This document shows, one piece after another, positions 1 to 6,836 of a DNA stretch of 8,340 nt. The DNA is from an uncultured Curvibacter sp. (lineage in GTDB: Bacteria > Pseudomonadota > Gammaproteobacteria > Burkholderiales > Burkholderiaceae): assembly GCA_946481355.1 (NCBI GenBank), contig CAMLNH010000110.1, positions 1 to 8,340 of the forward strand, written 5' to 3'. Below the pieces are notes generated by a model that had not been told where the DNA came from, did not search any database, and was given only the letters and a program-made list of their open reading frames with translations. Every line of letters starts with the position of its first letter. Position 1 is the first letter of the stretch. The translations under genes were made by a program, and so were the position numbers.

Positions 1-853
<853 letters not shown>

Positions 854-1168
854 TTAACCGAAGTGGCAGATGTAGTGGTAAGGCTCGGTCACACGGATCT
901 CGAACGAGGAGTTGCCCGGCACGTTGAATTTCTCGCCAGCCGAGGACTTGACCCAGGCGTCAGAACCCTTGAGCTTGTACTCGCAGCTGCCGGCCACGCA
1001 TTCCATGATCTCGGGCGCGCCGGTGTTGAAGGTCAGGGTGGCGGGCAGAACGACGCCGACCGACTTCTTGGTGCCGTCGGCCAGGGTGATGCTGTGGCTG
1101 ACGCATTTGCCGTCGAAATAGACATTGGCCTTGGTGACGACGGAGACGCCGTTGTATTGCTGGGTCAT
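854..1168 (-). CDS. ppnP: Pyrimidine/purine nucleoside phosphorylase (PpnP/YaiE, DUF1255 cupin)
   Basis: PpnP-family proteins are small cupins that phosphorolyse a broad range of nucleosides to base plus ribose-1-phosphate in the cytoplasm. The 104-residue product matches the family in length (E. coli YaiE is about 94). It has the typical blocks KKSVGVVLPATLTFNTGAPE (residues 34-53), the FNVPGNSSFEIRV stretch (81-93) and a C-terminal EPYHYICHFG. An in-frame ATG at 1204 would add 12 residues (MPGSPLQTEHHT) that do not look like the family N-terminus, so the ATG at 1168 is preferred; neither start has a strong ribosome binding site. The gene is 49 bases downstream of the ArsC-like gene and 3 bases upstream of argG. 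Function is inferred from the family; the link to arginine synthesis is only by position. Confidence 0.93.
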   Translation of the reverse strand: MTQQYNGVSVVTKANVYFDGKCVSHSITLADGTKKSVGVVLPATLTFNTGAPEIMECVAGSCEYKLKGSDAWVKSSAGEKFNVPGNSSFEIRVTEPYHYICHFG

Positions 1169-1202
1169 GGTGTGGTGCTCTGTTTGCAGGGGCGAACCCG
1201 GC

Positions 1203-1208
1203 ATTTTA
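1203..1208 (-). promoter_or_regulatory. Weak candidate -10 element upstream of ppnP-argG
   Basis: On the minus strand the gap between the ArsC-like stop and ppnP contains TAAAAT, which differs from the sigma-70 -10 consensus at one position. It would place transcription start near 1196, about 28 bases before the ppnP ATG. No convincing -35 hexamer lies 16-18 bases upstream, where the sequence is GC-rich. It also overlaps the alternative upstream ATG of ppnP, which would favour the downstream start if the promoter is real. This is a suggestion only. Confidence 0.2.
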
Positions 1209-1217
1209 AGGCAGGGC

Positions 1218-1577
1218 CTATGCCAGCCGGGTCTGCCAGTCGGCGGGGCTGAAACCGACGGTCACGTCCCGGCGGTCCCATTCCACGACCGGCCGCTTGA
1301 TCACGCTGGCCTGGACCAGCATCAGTGAGCGCGCGCTCTGGGCATCGCTCACGCCGGCCTGGGTGGCCGGATCGAGCTTGCGCCAGGTCGTGCCCTGGCG
1401 GTTGACGAGCTTTTCCCAGCCGACCGTGGCCAGCCAGTGGTCCAGACGGTCTTCGGGCACGCCCTGCTTCTTGAAATCGTGGAAGTTGACCTGCACCTGC
1501 TGTTCCGTGAGCCAGGCGCGCGCCTTCTTGACGGTGTCGCAGTTGGGGATGCCGTAGAGGGTGATGGTTTGCTTCAT
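1218..1577 (-). CDS. ArsC/Spx-family thioredoxin-fold reductase (YffB-like), substrate unknown
   Basis: The 119-residue product belongs to the ArsC/Spx/MgsR family. It begins MKQTITLYGIPNCDTVKKAR, with the family cysteine at residue 13 in GIPNCDT, the only cysteine in the protein. It has FHDFKKQGV (32-40), an Arg at 60 and the basic IKRPVVE block at 93-99 that is typical of ArsC folds. Length and motifs fit the YffB subgroup, usually annotated as a putative arsenate reductase or glutathione-dependent thiol reductase. A real arsenate role is not supported here: no ars genes are nearby and there is no second redox cysteine. A TTG at 1586 would add three residues, but the ATG at 1577 gives the usual family N-terminus. 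The gene is divergent from folC, with only 18 bases between start codons. Confidence 0.88.
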   Translation of the reverse strand: MKQTITLYGIPNCDTVKKARAWLTEQQVQVNFHDFKKQGVPEDRLDHWLATVGWEKLVNRQGTTWRKLDPATQAGVSDAQSARSLMLVQASVIKRPVVEWDRRDVTVGFSPADWQTRLA

Positions 1578-1595
1578 GGGCGACAATTCTGCGCT

Positions 1596-2903
1596 ATGCC
1601 GAGTTTGAACACGCTACCTGACTGGCTCGCCCACTGCGAGCGCCTGCACCCCAAGACCATCGAGCTCGGCCTGGACCGGGTCAGGGCTGTGGCGCAGCGC
1701 ATGGCCCTGCGCCTGGACTGCCCCGTGATCACCGTGGCCGGCACCAATGGCAAGGGTTCCACCTGCGCCATGCTCGAGTCCATCCTGGGCCAGGCCGGCT
1801 ACCGCACCGGGGTCTACACCTCGCCGCACCTCGTGCATTTCGAGGAGCGCCTGCGCCTGCAGGGCGAGGCTGTGCAGGCCGAGGCGTTGTTGCCGTCGTT
1901 TGCACGGGTCGAGCAGGCGCGCACGGCAGGCAGCGAGATTTCCCTGAGCTATTTCGAGTTCACCACTCTGGCCATCCTGGACTGCATCGCCCATGCGGGC
2001 GTCGACGTGGCTGTGCTCGAAGTGGGCCTGGGCGGGCGGCTGGACGCGGTGAACATCATCGATGCCGACTGCGCCATCATCACCAGCATCGATCTGGACC
2101 ACATGGAGCTGCTGGGCCCGGACCGCGAAACCATTGGTCGCGAAAAGGCCGGGGTCATGCGCACGGGTCGCCCCGTGATCGTGAGCGACCCGATTCCGCC
2201 GCAGAGCGTGATCGACCACGCCATGGACATCGATGCCGACCTCTGGCGCTCCGGGCGCGATTTCAACTACTCGGGTGACAAGCAGCAATGGGGTTGGGCC
2301 GGGCGCGGGCGGCGCTACAGCGGCCTGGCCTACCCGGCGCTGCGCGGAGCCAACCAGCTGGTCAACGCCTCGGGCGTGCTGGCTGCGCTCACGGCCCTGC
2401 GCGAGCAGCTGCCGGTGACGGCCCAGGCCGTGCGCAACGGCCTGGCTTTTGTGGAGCTGCCGGGGCGCTTCCAGATCATCCCGGGCCAGCCGACGCTGGT
2501 GCTCGATGTGGCGCACAACCCGCATTCGGTGGCCGCGCTCACGGCCAACCTCGACGCCATGGGCTACTACCCGACGACCCATGCCGTTTTCGGCGCCATG
2601 GCCGACAAGGACCTGGCGCCCATGCTCGCGCGCATCATGCCGCTGATCGATCGCTGGCATTTCACCGATCTGCCCACGCCGCGCGCTGCCACGGCGGTCG
2701 ATCTGCAGACCCGTTGCGTGACTCTGAATCCACGTGTCGCCGCCGTGTCCAGTACCCATGCCGAGCCCCTGGCCGCCCTGCGCGCCGCCCTGTCCGCGGC
2801 GGACCCCGCTGATAGAATCGTGGTCTTCGGATCGTTCTACACGGTCGGTGGCGTTCTGAAGGAAGGCGTGCCGCGCCTCTCAGCCCAGCATCTCCAAAAC
2901 TGA
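1596..2903 (+). CDS. folC: Bifunctional dihydrofolate synthase / folylpolyglutamate synthase
   Basis: FolC adds glutamate to dihydropteroate to make dihydrofolate and then extends the polyglutamate tail of tetrahydrofolates, using ATP. The 435-residue length is normal for the bifunctional enzyme. Visible motifs are the P-loop AGTNGKGS (residues 48-55), TSPHLVHFEERLRL (75-88), FEFTTLAIL (120-128), EVGLGGRLDAVN (142-153), the metal/ATP region LDHMELLG (167-174), EKAGVMR (183-189), ELPGRFQ (287-293), DVAHNPHS (304-311) and the C-terminal VVFGSFYTVGGV (409-420). An in-frame opening upstream reaches 1437, but family similarity begins only at MPSLNTLPDW, so the ATG at 1596 is chosen. No good Shine-Dalgarno sequence precedes it. 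It heads the folC-dedD-cvpA-purF-metZ series. Confidence 0.97.
   Translation: MPSLNTLPDWLAHCERLHPKTIELGLDRVRAVAQRMALRLDCPVITVAGTNGKGSTCAMLESILGQAGYRTGVYTSPHLVHFEERLRLQGEAVQAEALLPSFARVEQARTAGSEISLSYFEFTTLAILDCIAHAGVDVAVLEVGLGGRLDAVNIIDADCAIITSIDLDHMELLGPDRETIGREKAGVMRTGRPVIVSDPIPPQSVIDHAMDIDADLWRSGRDFNYSGDKQQWGWAGRGRRYSGLAYPALRGANQLVNASGVLAALTALREQLPVTAQAVRNGLAFVELPGRFQIIPGQPTLVLDVAHNPHSVAALTANLDAMGYYPTTHAVFGAMADKDLAPMLARIMPLIDRWHFTDLPTPRAATAVDLQTRCVTLNPRVAAVSSTHAEPLAALRAALSAADPADRIVVFGSFYTVGGVLKEGVPRLSAQHLQN
2790..2818 (+). promoter_or_regulatory. Candidate internal extended -10 promoter inside folC, ahead of dedD-cvpA-purF
   Basis: Positions 2810-2818 read TGATAGAAT, an extended -10 (TGn) joined to TAGAAT, one mismatch from consensus. 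A poor -35 (CTGTCC at 2790-2795) lies 17 bases upstream. Start would fall near 2825, about 90 bases before dedD. The element includes an in-frame AGA arginine codon at 2814-2816. It is the only AGA codon I found in folC, dedD or cvpA, where arginine is otherwise CGN, so the DNA sequence rather than the protein may be under selection. Prediction only. Confidence 0.4.
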
Positions 2904-2914
2904 GTCCCGACTTC

Positions 2915-3559
2915 ATGGCCTTTTTCAAGTTCCGCAAGGGTGGTGACGAACAGACAGCCCCCGCCGCGCAGCCCGAAAGCGTGGAGGTGCTGCGCCGCCG
3001 TGCCAAGAACCGCCTGATCGGATCGGCCATCCTGGTGCTGATCGGTGTCATCGGCTTCCCCTTGCTGGTGGACCAGCAGCCGCGCCCCGTGGCCGTGGAA
3101 CTTCCCATCGAGATTCCCGACAAGAACAAGGTGCTGCCGCTGGCGGCACCGCCCGCGCCCGCTGTCGCACCGGCTGCCATCGCCGACGCCACGCCTGCGC
3201 CCTCGGCCGCCGCCTCCGGTGTCGTGACCCAGGCCGAGCCCGCGCCGGCCGAGAAGCCGGCAGCCAAGCCCGCAGCCCCTGCGGCGAAGCCCGAGGCGAA
3301 GAAGGTTGAATCGTCCAAGCCCGCGGCCGAGAGTCGCTATGTGGTGCAGGTGGGTTCCTTTGCCGAAGAGACCCGGGCGCGCGAGGCGCGTGCCAAGCTC
3401 GAGCGCGCTGGATTCAAGAACTACACGCAGGCCGTCGAGACCAAGGACGGCAAGCGTATCCGTGTGCGTGCAGGCCCCTATGCCAGCAAGGCCGAGGCCG
3501 AGCGCGCCGCAGAAAAGATCAAGAAGCTCGATTTGCCGGCCTCGGTGCTGAGCCTGTGA
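2915..3559 (+). CDS. dedD: SPOR-domain inner-membrane protein (DedD-like)
   Basis: SPOR proteins bind denuded peptidoglycan glycan strands at the division septum; DedD in E. coli is a non-essential divisome accessory protein. The 214-residue product has a short basic cytoplasmic N-terminus (MAFFKFRKGG; RRRAKNR at 28-34) and one membrane segment, about residues 34-52. A long Ala/Pro/Lys-rich linker (about 72-138) follows, then a C-terminal SPOR domain (about 140-214) starting RYVVQVGSFAEETRA and including KDGKRIRVRAGPYASKAEAE. The single-pass topology, length and position between folC and cvpA match E. coli DedD. The gene starts 11 bases after the folC stop with only a weak ribosome binding site. 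The linker is low-complexity, so similarity outside the membrane segment and SPOR domain is uninformative. SPOR identity is secure; calling it DedD rests largely on synteny. Confidence 0.93.
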   Translation: MAFFKFRKGGDEQTAPAAQPESVEVLRRRAKNRLIGSAILVLIGVIGFPLLVDQQPRPVAVELPIEIPDKNKVLPLAAPPAPAVAPAAIADATPAPSAAASGVVTQAEPAPAEKPAAKPAAPAAKPEAKKVESSKPAAESRYVVQVGSFAEETRAREARAKLERAGFKNYTQAVETKDGKRIRVRAGPYASKAEAERAAEKIKKLDLPASVLSL

Positions 3560-3567
3560 GCGTGGCC

Positions 3568-4053
3568 ATGACCGTCCTGGACTGGCTTTTCCTGCTGGGG
3601 CTGCTGGCTTCCATCGGTCTGGGTGTCTGGCGTGGTTTCGTGTACGAGGTGCTCTCGGTGCTGAACTGGTTGCTGGCGCTGGTACTGGCGCAGTGGCTGG
3701 GTGACGAAGTGGGGCGCATGCTGCCCATCGACAGTGGCTCCGAGACCCTGATCCACATCGCCGGCTTCGTGCTGGTGTTCGTGGTGTCGGTGTTTGTGGG
3801 CGGTGTGGTCGTGTGGGGTCTGCCCAAGCTGATTGAGCAGGCCGGCCTGCGCCCGGTGGACCGGGTGCTGGGCGGGGCGTTCGGCGTGCTGCGCGCCATC
3901 ATCCTGGTGCTGGCCATGACGGTGTTCGTGCTGATGACACCGGTGAAGGACCAGGACTGGTGGCGCGACTCGCTGGTAGCCGACACCTCGATCTGGAGCC
4001 TGAAGCGACTCAAGCCCATGCTGCCCGAGAGCGCAGGAAAGTATTTGCCCTGA
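3568..4053 (+). CDS. cvpA: CvpA family inner-membrane protein
   Basis: CvpA is a small polytopic inner-membrane protein, first named for a need in colicin V production; its molecular function is not firmly known. The 161-residue product (MTVLDWLFLLGLLASIGLGV...) shows four hydrophobic segments at about residues 5-22, 29-46, 63-85 and 100-123. It carries the family block RPVDRVLGGAFGVLRAIIL (95-113) and a short charged C-terminal tail. Two starts are possible: GTG at 3556, overlapping the dedD stop by four bases (GTGA), or ATG at 3568, eight bases after it. The ATG gives the usual family N-terminus (M-T-x-L-D-W) and is preferred. Either way the spacing implies coupling to dedD. It precedes purF as in many proteobacteria. 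Confidence 0.93.
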   Translation: MTVLDWLFLLGLLASIGLGVWRGFVYEVLSVLNWLLALVLAQWLGDEVGRMLPIDSGSETLIHIAGFVLVFVVSVFVGGVVVWGLPKLIEQAGLRPVDRVLGGAFGVLRAIILVLAMTVFVLMTPVKDQDWWRDSLVADTSIWSLKRLKPMLPESAGKYLP

Positions 4054-4059
4054 AGCGAT

Positions 4060-4075
4060 GGGAGCCGCCGCTCCC
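4060..4075 (+). other. Inverted repeat (RNA hairpin candidate) between cvpA and purF
   Basis: GGGAGC (4060-4065) and GCTCCC (4070-4075) form a perfect 6-bp GC-rich stem around a four-base CGCC loop, in the 38-base gap between the cvpA stop and the purF start. It ends four bases before the purF ribosome binding site. No T-tract follows, so it is not a standard intrinsic terminator. It could affect transcript stability or access to the purF start, but a short GC stem can arise by chance in DNA of this composition. Confidence 0.45.
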
Positions 4076-4079
4076 GACT

Positions 4080-4084
4080 GGAAG
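4080..4084 (+). promoter_or_regulatory. Ribosome binding site of purF
   Basis: GGAAG lies seven bases before the ATG at 4092. It supports the start that leaves Cys2 at the mature N-terminus, rather than an in-frame opening that extends upstream to 3960. Confidence 0.6.
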
Positions 4085-4091
4085 TGAAACT

Positions 4092-5597
4092 ATGTGTGGA
4101 ATCGTCGGCGTTGTCAGCAACGCACCCGTGAACCAGCTGATCTATGACTCGCTGCTGCTGCTGCAGCACCGAGGGCAGGACGCGGCCGGCATCGTGACCC
4201 AGCAGGAACGCAAGTTCTTCATGCACAAGGCCAAGGGCATGGTCAAGGACGTGTTCCGCACGCGCAATATGCGCGCGCTGCCGGGCAACTGCGGCCTGGG
4301 CCAGGCGCGTTATCCCACGGCCGGCAATGCCTTCAGCGAGGAGGAGGCCCAGCCCTTCTACGTCAACGCACCCTTCGGCATCGTGCTGGTGCATAACGGC
4401 AACCTCACCAATGCCCAGGCGCTCAAGGCCGAGTTGTTCAACACCGACCACCGTCACATCAACACCGAGAGCGATTCCGAGGTACTGCTCAACGTGCTGG
4501 CCGACGAGATGGACAAGGCCACGCGCGGCAAGCCGCTGCGCGTGGGCGACATCTTCACCGCCGTGCGTGCGGTGCACAAGCGCATCCGCGGTTCCTATGC
4601 CGTGATCGCGCTGATCGCCGGCCACGGCGTGCTGGCGTTCCGCGATCCCTACGGCATCCGCCCGCTGTGCTTCGGTCGCAGCCCCGACGGCACCGTCATG
4701 CTGGCCAGCGAATCCGTGGTGCTCGAGGGTACGGGCCATGTGTTCGAGCGCGACGTGGCCCCGGGTGAAGCCGTCTTCGTGGACCTCGAAGGCCGCATCA
4801 GCGCCCAGCAGTGCGCCGATGTACCGCGCCTCAACCCCTGCATCTTCGAGTTCGTCTACCTGGCGCGGCCCGATTCCGTCATGGACGGCATCTCGGTCTA
4901 CCAGGCCCGCCTGAACCTGGGCGAGACCCTGGCCAAGCGCGTGGTGTCCACCGTGCCGCCCAGCGAGATCGATGTCGTCATTCCCATCCCCGAATCGAGC
5001 CGCCCCAGCGCCATGCAGCTCGCGCAGCTGCTGGGCCTGCCCTACCGCGAGGGCTTCGTGAAGAACCGCTACGTGGGCCGCACCTTCATCATGCCGGGCC
5101 AGGCCGTGCGCAAGAAGAGCGTGCGCCAGAAGCTCAATGTGATCGGCAGCGAGTTCAAGGGCCGCAATGTGCTGCTGGTCGACGATTCCATCGTGCGGGG
5201 CACCACCAGCCGTGAGATCGTGCAGATGGCGCGCGAGGCCGGCGCCAACAAGGTCTATATGGCCAGCGCCGCACCGCCCGTGCGCTATCCCAACGTCTAC
5301 GGCATCGACATGCCCACCGTGGAAGAGCTGGTGGCGCACGGCCGCACCGTGGAAGAGGTGCGCCAGATCATCGGCGCCGACGCACTGATCTACCAGGATG
5401 TCGACGCGATGAAGCAGGCCATCGGCAAGCTCAATCCGCAGCTCAGCGGCTTTGATGCGTCCTGCTTCGACGGTGTCTACGTCACCGGCGACATCCAGGC
5501 GGCAGACATCAAGCGCATGAACTCGGCCCGCGTCAAGGGCGAGGACGAGGACGTCGACACCTCGCGCCTGGCCCTGCCCAACCACCAGGGAGACTGA
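4092..5597 (+). CDS. purF: Amidophosphoribosyltransferase (glutamine PRPP amidotransferase)
   Basis: PurF makes 5-phosphoribosylamine from PRPP and glutamine, the committing step of de novo purine synthesis. The 501-residue product is normal length for the E. coli-type enzyme (about 505). It starts MCGIVGVV, so Cys2 is the catalytic N-terminal nucleophile of the class II glutaminase domain after Met removal; there is no propeptide. Further glutaminase residues are HRGQDAAG (26-33), R73 in ARYPT, HNGN (101-104) and D128. The phosphoribosyltransferase domain has the PRPP loop VLLVDDSIVRGTTS at 360-373 and the AAPPVRYPNVYGID block shortly after. The Cys2 requirement fixes the start at 4092. No PurR-type operator is visible upstream. 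The end overlaps the metZ ribosome binding site. Confidence 0.98.
   Translation: MCGIVGVVSNAPVNQLIYDSLLLLQHRGQDAAGIVTQQERKFFMHKAKGMVKDVFRTRNMRALPGNCGLGQARYPTAGNAFSEEEAQPFYVNAPFGIVLVHNGNLTNAQALKAELFNTDHRHINTESDSEVLLNVLADEMDKATRGKPLRVGDIFTAVRAVHKRIRGSYAVIALIAGHGVLAFRDPYGIRPLCFGRSPDGTVMLASESVVLEGTGHVFERDVAPGEAVFVDLEGRISAQQCADVPRLNPCIFEFVYLARPDSVMDGISVYQARLNLGETLAKRVVSTVPPSEIDVVIPIPESSRPSAMQLAQLLGLPYREGFVKNRYVGRTFIMPGQAVRKKSVRQKLNVIGSEFKGRNVLLVDDSIVRGTTSREIVQMAREAGANKVYMASAAPPVRYPNVYGIDMPTVEELVAHGRTVEEVRQIIGADALIYQDVDAMKQAIGKLNPQLSGFDASCFDGVYVTGDIQAADIKRMNSARVKGEDEDVDTSRLALPNHQGD
5587..5592 (+). promoter_or_regulatory. Ribosome binding site of metZ, inside the purF 3' end
   Basis: AGGGAG lies 9 bases before the metZ ATG, within the last codons of purF. 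It is the best Shine-Dalgarno match among the genes here and fixes the metZ start at 5602. Its position suggests purF and metZ are translated from one message. Confidence 0.65.
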
Positions 5598-5601
5598 GCG
5601 C

Positions 5602-6813
5602 ATGAGCGGCAAACATGGCAAGGACAGCCTGCGCCTGCAGACGCTGGCGGTGCGCGCGGCCGTCGAACGCAGCCAGTACGGCGAGAACTCCGAGGCGCTG
5701 TACCTGACCAGCGGTTACGTGCAACCCAGTGCCGAGGCCTCGGCGCGCCGCTTTGCCGGCGAGGAAGAGGGCTACACCTACGGCCGCACGGGCAACCCCA
5801 CGGTGAGCAGCATGGAGTTGCGCCTGGCCGCGCTCGAAGGCACCGAGGCCTGCATGGCCACGTCCTCGGGCATGTCGGCGATCATGCTCATGTGCTTCAG
5901 CCTGCTCAAGGCCGGCGACCACGTGATCTTCTCGCAGTCCATGTTCGGCTCCACGATCAAACTCATCGGCTCCGAGTTCGCGCGCTTCGGCGTCGAATCC
6001 ACGGCCGTGCCGCAGACCGACCTGGCGGCGTGGAAGGCGGCGATCCGCCCGAACACACGCCTGCTGTTTGCCGAGACGCCCACCAATCCGCTGACCGAGG
6101 TCTGCGACATCCAGGCCCTGGCCGAAATGGCGCACAGCGCCGGCGCGCTGTTCGCGGTCGACAACTGCTTTGCCACGCCGGCCCTGCAGCGTCCGGTCGA
6201 GATGGGTGCGGACATCATCATGCACTCGGGGACCAAATACCTCGACGGCCAGGGCCGCGTGATGGCGGGTGCCCTGTGCGCGAGCGAGCAGATGGTGCTG
6301 GAGAAATTCCTGCCGGTGCAGAAGAACAGCGGCATGATCTTGTCGCCCTTCAATGCCTGGGTGGTGCTCAAGGGACTGGAGACCCTGGACCTGCGCATGC
6401 GCGCCCAGAGCGCGCTGGCGCACGAGCTGGCGGTCTGGCTGGAGCAGCACCCGGCTGTGGCCCGCGTGTACTACCCGGGCCTGGCCTCGCATCCCCAGCA
6501 CGCCCTGGCCATGAAGCAGATGTCTGGCGCCGGTGCGGTTCTGTCCTTTGAAGTGAAGGCCAGCGGGGCGGAGCAGGCGCGTGCGCGCGCCTTCCACGTA
6601 CTGGACACCCTGCAGACGCTTTCGCTGTGCACCAACCTGGGCGACACCAAGACCCTGCTCACGCATCCGGCCAGCACCTCGCACGGCAAGCTGTCCGAGG
6701 CGCAGCGCCAGGCCGCGGGCATCGGCCAGGGCCTGATCCGCGTGGCCGTGGGCCTGGAGCACCCGCAGGATGTGCAGGATGACCTCGCGCGCGGCCTGAA
6801 CACCTTGCCCTGA
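5602..6813 (+). CDS. metZ: O-succinylhomoserine sulfhydrylase (Cys/Met metabolism PLP enzyme)
   Basis: MetZ condenses O-succinylhomoserine with sulfide to give homocysteine directly, bypassing cystathionine, in methionine synthesis. The 403-residue product is a PLP fold type I enzyme of the Cys/Met metabolism family. Visible features are YTYGRTGNPT (58-67, the YxR cofactor-phosphate contact from the neighbouring subunit), SSGMSAI (88-94), ETPTNPL (158-164), the PLP-ring Asp187 in FAVDNCFATPALQ, the Schiff-base Lys212 in HSGTKYLDGQGR, and the C-terminal NLGDTKTLLTHPASTSHGKL and IRVAVGLE blocks. Overall similarity, recalled from memory, is closest to Pseudomonas-type MetZ, also about 403 residues, and less to cystathionine gamma-synthase or the longer O-acetylhomoserine enzymes. 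The acyl-group preference cannot be proved from sequence. It lies 4 bases after purF. Confidence 0.93.
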   Translation: MSGKHGKDSLRLQTLAVRAAVERSQYGENSEALYLTSGYVQPSAEASARRFAGEEEGYTYGRTGNPTVSSMELRLAALEGTEACMATSSGMSAIMLMCFSLLKAGDHVIFSQSMFGSTIKLIGSEFARFGVESTAVPQTDLAAWKAAIRPNTRLLFAETPTNPLTEVCDIQALAEMAHSAGALFAVDNCFATPALQRPVEMGADIIMHSGTKYLDGQGRVMAGALCASEQMVLEKFLPVQKNSGMILSPFNAWVVLKGLETLDLRMRAQSALAHELAVWLEQHPAVARVYYPGLASHPQHALAMKQMSGAGAVLSFEVKASGAEQARARAFHVLDTLQTLSLCTNLGDTKTLLTHPASTSHGKLSEAQRQAAGIGQGLIRVAVGLEHPQDVQDDLARGLNTLP

Positions 6814-6836
6814 ATTTTTGAACTGAACAGATTGCC

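Noticed and set aside
1614..2759. A 381-codon minus-strand open frame opposite folC
   Set aside because: It shadows folC, with His/Arg/Gln-rich composition typical of antisense reading in high-GC DNA.
2288..2812. A 174-codon plus-strand frame inside folC
   Set aside because: It is an out-of-frame reading of folC, rich in Ala, Gly, Arg and Pro; folC motifs continue unbroken through the region.
3230..3330. Repetitive Ala/Pro/Lys coding stretch in dedD as a possible DNA repeat
   Set aside because: It is the low-complexity linker usual between the membrane segment and SPOR domain; the DNA shows no regular repeat unit.
4054..4091. PurR-like operator upstream of purF
   Set aside because: I looked for the palindromic ACGCAAACGT-type core known from E. 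coli and found nothing resembling it in the gap or near the folC start.
3519..5621. A 700-codon open frame on the minus strand opposite cvpA and purF
   Set aside because: Purine biosynthesis purF is unmistakable on the plus strand. The reverse frame is rich in His, Ala, Gly and Val, as expected from the antisense of G/C-ending codons, and has no recognisable domain.
6801..6825. Possible terminator after metZ (T-run at about 6815-6819)
   Set aside because: The five-T run is preceded by no stem longer than about three base pairs, so an intrinsic terminator is not supported and metZ-gltX read-through is likely.
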